From Leptodactylus fallax (lineage: Eukaryota; Chordata; Amphibia; Anura; Leptodactylidae): a stretch of DNA of 64,000 nucleotides. The DNA lies in assembly GCA_947044405.1 (NCBI GenBank), contig CAMRHE010000068.1, forward strand, positions 374,001 to 438,000. Direction: 5' to 3'. Numbering within the stretch: the stretch's first letter is position 1; each line of letters begins with the position of its first letter. Of this stretch, positions 57,812 to 64,000 are shown one piece after another. The notes under the pieces were generated by a model. It had not been told where the DNA came from and did no database searches. It saw nothing but the letters and a program-made list of their open reading frames with translations. The translations under genes and the position numbers were made by a program.

Positions 57812-60800
57812 CTAAGAAACAGAAGAATTTGCATGTTACACGTATCCCCTACAGGTTATCACCATGTTCGTACACAGACGTGTCCATTACTCCGGATACG
57901 TGTGATGTGAGCTTTACAAACTAACACAATTTTGCAGTATTATGTCACGAGAGGTCTATCCTAGACATGTCTAGTTGCGGCCACCCAGTGGTTGTGTTGT
58001 GCATTGCAGTCATGGGTTTTGCTAGCTTTTCACTATATTGTATTGAATTGTTCTCATTTCAAATAAGAGTTTTTTTGATATAAGGATGGGTCATCAGTAT
58101 GTGATCAGTGGGGGTCTGACACACAAGACCCCTGCTGATCAGCTTTTTAAAGAGCCTGCCATCTCTTCCCTGTGCCGATGACATGTCCATCAGTCACATG
58201 CAGGTACAGCAGCAGCTCAATCTCTTTCAAGTGAATGGGGCAGAACTGCAATACCAAGCACAACCATTAGGCAATGTACAGCGCTGTGTTTGGTATTCAG
58301 TGGAGAGGCTGCAGCACTCACATGAACGCTCTTCAGTCAGCTGATCTGTATGGGGGCCCAGGTGTCGGACCTCCACCAATCACATATTGAGGATTGAGTA
58401 TCAATATAAAAGTCCTGAAAAATCCCTTTAACCAAACTCAACCTCAGCCAATTCACTTGAATAGGACTGAGCTGCTGCTGTACCATGTGACTGATGAACA
58501 TGACATCATTGGCACGTGGAAGAGGCCGCAGCACCCATAGCTGATCTGCGGGAGTCACGGGTGTTGGTCACCCACAATCCCATATTAATAACCTCTTAGA
58601 CAGGTCATCAGTCTGTAACCCCTAGAAAACCCCTTTAAAGTGTGATGTAAGATGCCATAAAAATATGGCCTGTGCCAAAATTTTAAGAAATTACAGTATA
58701 ATGTCGGTGGGCATGGCGAGTCCAGTATACATTCTATATAGTATAGATGGAGGAGGACTGGTACTCACTGCCCGATCCCGGATGTCCAGTCTGGCCACAC
58801 CGACACTGTTTGCCAGATTTAATGACAGGCCCTTCTTCTGCTCCTCGGTGAATGAATGGTAGAGTTGCCGAGCCTATGGGAGTGAATAAGGAGGAAGATG
58901 CTAAATCCTTGTGACTACTCCATGTATGGACTTCCTGGTGAGCTTGTGCGCATACACAGCAGCCAATCAGAGAAAACAGAGCTGCAGTATAAAGCATGGA
59001 AAGGAGAGAACAGCAGTCCGAGCCCTTGATGGTGGATTTCAGACTACCATAGACCCCATAAGATAATGCAGATAAGCTGGAGAACTAAAGAGCAGCACCG
59101 AAATATCTTATAATACCTGGACTATCTGTTGTCCAGGTGGCGTCTCGCATCTCTTGACTTCACCACATAGGTTGTACACTGCCTCGTTATATATGGGGTT
59201 AGGTTGGGGCCCTCCGTAGGAGTTCTGAAAGTAATTTACTGCACTTCCTTCACGAAAAAAGAAACATTTTAGTCAAATAATGCAAAGGGAACAGATTATG
59301 TTCAGCTCACACCTATGTATGGCTCCTTAGGGTACTGAAAATAGAGGGCAACGTATTGTATTGTATGTTGTTTACCCGCTTGGCCATGAGGAACACCATG
59401 TTGGTGTTTGAAGGGAGTGCTGCAGCATGGTCATGTAACTGATGGACAAGAAGAGCTCAATATCAGTGTCCCGTAAACCCCGATGCCAGTGTTTTGTCCC
59501 GTCACTTGGGCTTTATATGAACACAGTCCCTGCGTTTTCTTCATCTTTCCTCTATTCGGGTCCACTTTCTAGGCTGAATTTACCAAGACCTGTGGTATCA
59601 CTGACCTACCCTTTAGATGTAAAATCTGGCACCTCCACTACCACTCTGGGCCAGTTCACAGCGCCATGCATTATATAGTGGCTGCACTTGGTATTGCAGC
59701 TCAGCCCCATTCAGTTGAATTGCATTGATCTGCAAACGGGGTTGAGACTAGAATGGAGTGTTTTAATTCAGGTGTGTCTTGGATCCAGTAGGTGGCACTG
59801 TCTTGGCTCTGCCTGCCAGTCCATCACAGCTAACACACCCAGAGCCTCAGCATTTTCGGGTGTTGCATTGTTGGCGTAGAGGCTACCTATGCCTCTCCTA
59901 TATACAACGCTAACACGCCTGGTTGGATATGGCTACAGCAGGTGTCTTCTACTAACTGTCACAGGAGGCAGCGCCACCTACTGGATCCACGACGTGCCTG
60001 AATTAAACCACTCCATTCTAGTATCTACCATGCAAATAGGCCATGTGAGCAATGAAGGTAATGGCACATGGCCTGTAAAGTGTAGGCTGATCAGCGTGGG
60101 TGCTGGGTGTTGCAGAAAACTCCTCTAATGTAGTGTCGGACCTAAAAAGCATGATGTGACATAAGCCTACCTTGGTTCCCACGACACATTTGTCCATCCC
60201 TCAGGTAATTGTGCACCGGATTAAGGGGACGATTCACCGTCAGCTGTGTACTATTCACTCCAGTCCGATATCTTTGTGCATCACCATAAGCAAATGAACG
60301 TAGCTGAAAAAAGACAAAAATTCTGCAAGGACTCCGGGGACAGGCTCTTGCTAAATATTATACACTGCACTTAGTTTACTCACCTTGCCCATAGGTACAA
60401 AATACTGACCCCCATCTCTAAAAGGACTGAGTCACCAATTTTATTTTAACTTTAGTGATATCCACCACTTTTTTTTGTAATTCTTTATTTTCTGATTTTT
60501 TCGATTCCATATACATGATTATGGGGACGGCCATGTTGCCTGAACTCCTCCTCTGCTCTGTTAACAGCATTCAGTGATCTGCTTTACAGCACAATCATGG
60601 CCATAGGCAGCAATAGTCAGGAGCTGACTCACTGAGGTCTATGGGAGTGCAGGGAGGGGGGAGGAGATAAACTGAGACGTCATCTGTAGTCAGTAGTGGA
60701 TGTAATGATGGGTGTTATCTATAGAGGTGTTATCTACTATTGTAACCCTGCATCGATCAGCAGCAAAATCCCCCACCGCGGATGTCAAAGCCACTGATCT

Positions 60801-61945
60801 TTTGCATAATGCAGAAAAGTCTGCAGCATCAAATCCACACCAAAATCCTAAGGATTAGGATTTCATGGAAGACTGTGGAAAATTTCTGATTTACAGCTCA
60901 GGTGTAAGGTCACATGTCTGACAGCAGAGAGGAGCTTAACTGTTGTCTGTTTCCAATGGCAACCAGAAGACTTTGGAAACCAACTTGGGATATGAATGGA
61001 GGACAAGACCTAATGAGCAGAATTAAAGGGGATCCATTCCTACTTAAGATCTTTAAGTTTTTAGTGGGTTACTTACATTGAATACCCTATCCTGGTTGCC
61101 CTGTATGTCTTTCGGTAAGTTAGTGACGCAGAATCCCGCCTGCTCCGAATGCTCAAAAAAATTATCAGGGACTTCATTTAAACTGAGCTTTCCTATTGGT
61201 ATCCAGGGGTGCTTCTCCTCATCCCAGACCTGAAATAAAAACACAGAATCAGGGGTTACACATTCTCGTAAAGATGTCTTCCTGGCCCCATCCCCTCATA
61301 CACATCCTTATTCCTTACCATAGTGACGTCAGAGTAGAAAAAGCCAATTTTTTGCACTTGTTCCGCGGTGGCCACCTGCATCCTCAGTGTCCAGGTTGGG
61401 TATTTCCTCTGCTTTATTAGAGTCAGCAATTTTCGGTTGGCATAGTCCGAATCTTTTCCGGATAGTAGGACCGCTTCGTCCGGGTTCAGGAATTTCTCAC
61501 CTTGGTCGGTCTAAAGCAATTCAGAAAAAATAAAAATAAATAATATAACAAAAATATTATTATTATTATTAATAATAATAATAATAAATATTATAACAAT
61601 AATATGATTATCAATATAATAATAATGATAATAGTAATAATAATAATACATTTATATTATCATTATTAATATTTTATTATTATTATATTATTTTATGTTT
61701 TATTATAATAGCTATAAAATTATATAATAATAATAATAATGATAAGATAATATTAATAAATAATTAGATAAAATTATTATAAATAATACTATACTTATAT
61801 TATTATTATTATATATATCATTTTATTATTATAATAATACATTAATATTATAATATTGTATTTTTATTATATCATATGATAAATAATAAGAAAAATTGAT
61901 TATATTATTATAATAACAATAAAATAATATAATGATAATAAAATA

Positions 61946-61991
<46 letters not shown>

Positions 61992-63219
61992 GTCATTACA
62001 GTGACAGTAACATCCAGGGGTGCACTTTATAAAGAGGCAGGATTGTCAGCTCTTAGGGGTCCCATGGTGGGAGGGAGCTTGCTGACACATTCATAGTCAT
62101 TACCTGCACATGCCACTAGGGGGAGCTCATTGCATACAGTGTAATAAAGCTCCATGACCTCAATATTAGATGCAGCCGGAATTAAAACATTTACAAAGTC
62201 TCCTATATAATAAAATTATTCAATTCATTATTTCGGACAAAAAAAAAAAACAATTGTTGTGCATGAGATGTGTCTAAGAACAAGATGCCCAATTTCCCAT
62301 ATTCTTCACCCTTACATGCACATGTCCATTGGTCAGTGTGTTCAGACTTTTCCCACTGTACCACACCACTTTTGCAGCTAAGCAATGGTTAAACCGTTCC
62401 TCTGATCTTAGGTCAAGCTGCGAATACTCCATGACCTTTCAGCTCTGCTACACCAGCCTTGGTGCTCTCTGGCTCTGCTACATCCATGCCAACATCATCA
62501 GTTCTTTTACAGCGGGGTTTGTCGTGCCAGCGTTGTTCACCCCGTTCTACAAGTTCGGCTCTGCTAAGCCATGTTGCAAGTCTGGCCCTATCCTGTGTTA
62601 CAAGTTGGACTCTACTTACACTTTACACCAAGTGCCTAATGCTGTGTTACCAAGTTAACTCTGCTATTCTCATGTTCCCAGTCCAGCTCTGCTTGCACAA
62701 ACACAGACCTGGCTCAGCAAAGCTTTCACTGCTTATCCCTTAACGGTCTGGTTATCTCACTGACTGTCCTCGAATTTGCTGTGCGGTACTCACCACGTCC
62801 ATCTTGTTGAAACTTTACTGTATGTAGAATCTGGGTGGAAAAACATGGCTAATTTCTTTCTACAACAGCGCCACTCCTGTCTATAGGTAGTGTGTGGTAT
62901 TGCAGCTCACTCCCATTCACTCCAACAGAGCTGAGCTGCAATACCCTATACAACCTGTAGGGAGATGTGGCGCTGTTTGTGGAAGAAAGCGGACATATTT
63001 TTCTATTGTTGGACTTGTATAATCCATTTGCAAGAAGCTAACGTCTCATGTTAACCGCTCAGTCTCAGCAATACGATAAAATGCGATACCCACCTCAAGT
63101 TTGAATTTTGCGTACACAAATTTTCCTTCAGCATTGGTTAGTTTAAAAGCGTGGCAAGCAAAGCCGTTCATATGTTCATATCCATCCGGAATCCCATGGT
63201 GAGAAAACACATAGAGCAT
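57725..63219 (-). CDS. Divergent catalase-like gene (copy 3), exons 6-12; 5' part outside window
   Basis: A third catalase-family gene, strongly diverged. Exons: 63219-63094 (126 nt), 61510-61319 (192), 61229-61077 (153), 60303-60171 (133), 59247-59117 (131), 58873-58769 (105) and 57811-57725 (87). All have AG/GT borders and the same phases as catalase exons 6-12. Five of seven have identical lengths; exon 9 is two codons shorter and exon 11 one codon shorter. There is no frameshift or internal stop. Preserved: [26 protein letters not shown], and [12 protein letters not shown] with the proximal Arg and Tyr. Changed: SDRG to SHHG, VWPH to VWDE, the Lys of FHYK to Glu, and the DPSNMPPGI heme segment entirely. 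The last codon of exon 12 is TAG. Exons 1-5, with the distal His and Asn, lie beyond the right edge. It may be a neofunctionalised or non-catalytic paralog; conserved frame and lengths argue against a simple pseudogene. Confidence 0.88.
58075..58635. repeat. Two adjacent family C copies
   Basis: GGATGGGTCATCAGTATGTG to CACATATTGAGGATTGAG (about 58075-58435), then a second, inverted-type fragment with GAATAGGACTGAGCTGCTGC and GACAGGTCATCAGTCTG (about 58436-58635). Confidence 0.8.
58769..58873 (-). CDS. Copy 3 catalase-like exon 11
   Basis: 105 nt encoding [20 protein letters not shown] and [15 protein letters not shown], with a GTGAGT donor. It aligns with [17 protein letters not shown]. Confidence 0.82.
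59117..59247 (-). CDS. Copy 3 catalase-like exon 10
   Basis: 131 nt encoding [20 protein letters not shown] and then [13 protein letters not shown], aligned to [10 protein letters not shown]. The acceptor is a weak GTGAAG. Confidence 0.82.
59748..60021. repeat. Palindromic element with CTCF-like motifs in both arms, intron 9 of copy 3
   Basis: The left arm, TAGAATGGAGTG then TTTTAATTCAGG and GGATCCAGTAGGTGGC, is mirrored by GCCACCTACTGGATCC, CCTGAATTAAAC and CACTCCATTCTA on the right. Arms are about 50 bp. Confidence 0.85.
60171..60303 (-). CDS. Copy 3 catalase-like exon 9
   Basis: 133 nt encoding [17 protein letters not shown], aligned to [17 protein letters not shown], so the proximal Arg and Tyr survive. 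It ends [14 protein letters not shown]. Confidence 0.88.
60440..60770. repeat. Dispersed repeat family A, copy 3
   Basis: ATACATGATTATGGGGACGG, TGATCTGCTTTACAGCAC, GGTGTTATCTATAGAGG, as at 5-345. It lies in intron 8 of copy 3. Confidence 0.85.
61077..61229 (-). CDS. Copy 3 catalase-like exon 8
   Basis: 153 nt encoding [20 protein letters not shown], then [20 protein letters not shown]. The conserved [10 protein letters not shown] heme-side motif is absent. Confidence 0.88.
61319..61510 (-). CDS. Copy 3 catalase-like exon 7
   Basis: 192 nt encoding [20 protein letters not shown], then [16 protein letters not shown] and a diverged end, FFYSDVTM, in place of NPFDLTKV. Confidence 0.88.
61525..61985. 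repeat. AT-only low-complexity block with TATA microsatellite, intron 6 of copy 3
   Basis: About 460 bp of ATT/AAT-type repeats with almost no G or C, ending in a perfect AT dinucleotide run (about 61950-61982). It starts about 15 bp upstream of the exon 7 acceptor. Confidence 0.97.
62000..63080. other. Intron 6 remainder of copy 3
   Basis: No exon is recognised. 62440-62720 holds loose, diverged repeats around CTCTGCTA, and 62865-63000 holds an inverted pair around GGTATTGCAGCTCA. Confidence 0.5.
63094..63219 (-). CDS. Copy 3 catalase-like exon 6
   Basis: 126 nt encoding [20 protein letters not shown] and then [20 protein letters not shown]. The Arg of the SDRG NADPH contact is His. The HM-N and F-K-L-N positions are kept. 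Confidence 0.88.
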
Positions 63220-63439
63220 CTAAAGGAGAAGGCAAAGATAGCAAATCAGGTAGATGTAGTCTGTGTGTCCTCCGAGAAGCCATCACGGCGGTCAAGAGAC
63301 TAGTCTACATAACTGAGACCAAGACACAAAGAATTCACAGAAAACTGGCATAGATAGGTTAATAAATTCCCCCTGGTGGTGGGCAAAATATATTAAGGCC
63401 TTAACAAAAACATAGGACCCCTGTACAATTACTGTATAG

Positions 63440-63700
63440 GTGTTAGACTAGGTTCACATGGAGGAATCTGCCACGGAATCCATGGCAGATTCCGTCCCAA
63501 ATCCATAGCAGGTTCCGTCCCAAATCTATGGCAGATTTCGTTCCCAAATCCATGGCAGATTCTGCTCCCGAAAGCAATGGGAGGCAGAAATCGCAGCAGA
63601 ACGTGGAAAAAAAATCAGCGTCCTGCTCGATCTTGCCGTGGATTCTCTGCCGCGACTTAGGCCCAAATGAATGGGGCCTAATCATCAGGAGTCCCGAATA
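63440..63700. repeat. Short tandem repeats and palindrome in copy 3 intron 5
   Basis: Three to four diverged repeats of AATCCATGGCAGATTCCG, followed by a family C fragment (63710-63930). Confidence 0.7.
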
Positions 63701-63709
63701 CGGCAGTGG

Positions 63710-63930
63710 AAAATGGAGAGGCTGTGGTGCTGATACGCGTTGCGTCCTCTTTTCTGTGCTGATGATGTCACGTTCATCGTCACATAGTACAACAGCAGCT
63801 CAGTCCCATTCAAGTGAATGGGACAGAACTGCAATACCAAGCACAGACATTATACAACGTATTGTGGTGTGCTTGGTATTGAGTGAAGAGGCCAAAGAGC
63901 TCACCTGAATGTTGCAGCCTCTTCAAACAG
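63710..63930. repeat. Dispersed repeat family C fragment
   Basis: AAGTGAATGGGACAGAACTG, CAATACCAAGCACAG and GCTTGGTATTGAGTGAAGAG. Confidence 0.8.
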
Positions 63931-64000
63931 CAATTGAATGGGCCGCACTACTAGATATAGCCATGTCTAGTCCCCATTTTTTTTAAGCATTAATATTTGT

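Noticed and set aside
63528..63908. 126-residue open frame on the + strand
   Set aside because: It spans short tandem repeats and a family C repeat fragment; no recognisable domain.

Overview
The window looks like vertebrate nuclear DNA, most likely from a frog or another amphibian. The genes have GT-AG introns, and the introns are full of short interspersed repeats, palindromic MITE-like elements, Tc1/mariner elements and minisatellites. The organism is inferred from gene content and repeat style and cannot be fixed from the window alone. Two gene families are present. The last five exons of an ELF5-type ETS transcription factor lie on the + strand (648-3514). A head-to-tail array of three catalase-family genes lies on the - strand (about 9.0-63.2 kb). 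ELF5 lying tail-to-tail next to CAT matches the known vertebrate CAT-ELF5 neighbourhood.

Layout: 648-3514, ELF5 3' half (PNT domain, linker exons, ETS domain, stop). 4793-6422, a Tc1-like element of the DD38E type. 9296-26450, catalase copy 1: exons 2-13 are intact, but no convincing exon 1 was found and the C-terminus ends in SRK. 14085-15669, a decayed DD34E Tc1 element inside intron 8 of copy 1. 34730-53185, catalase copy 2: a complete 13-exon gene encoding 528 residues, ending KSNL and with a CCAAT/GC-box promoter. 55.2-63.2 kb and continuing off the right edge, copy 3: a strongly diverged catalase-like gene. Its exons 6-12 keep the catalase exon phases and nearly all exon lengths with no frameshift, yet much of the heme-proximal and NADPH-binding signature has changed.

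The rest is introns and intergenic repeats. There is a 97-bp satellite in both copy 1 (intron 7) and copy 2 (intron 1), a 30-bp and a 16-bp minisatellite in copy 1, a 31-bp minisatellite between copies 1 and 2, a long GA tract just upstream of the copy 2 promoter, a degenerate Tc1 with a nested palindromic element in intron 4 of copy 2, several near-perfect palindromes, and at least five dispersed repeat families.

Interpretation: copy 2 is the ordinary housekeeping peroxisomal catalase. Copy 1 is a tandem paralog that keeps the catalytic residues but has lost the usual C-terminal end. Copy 3 is the most unusual item: a candidate neofunctionalised or non-catalytic catalase-fold protein whose reading frame has nevertheless been preserved.
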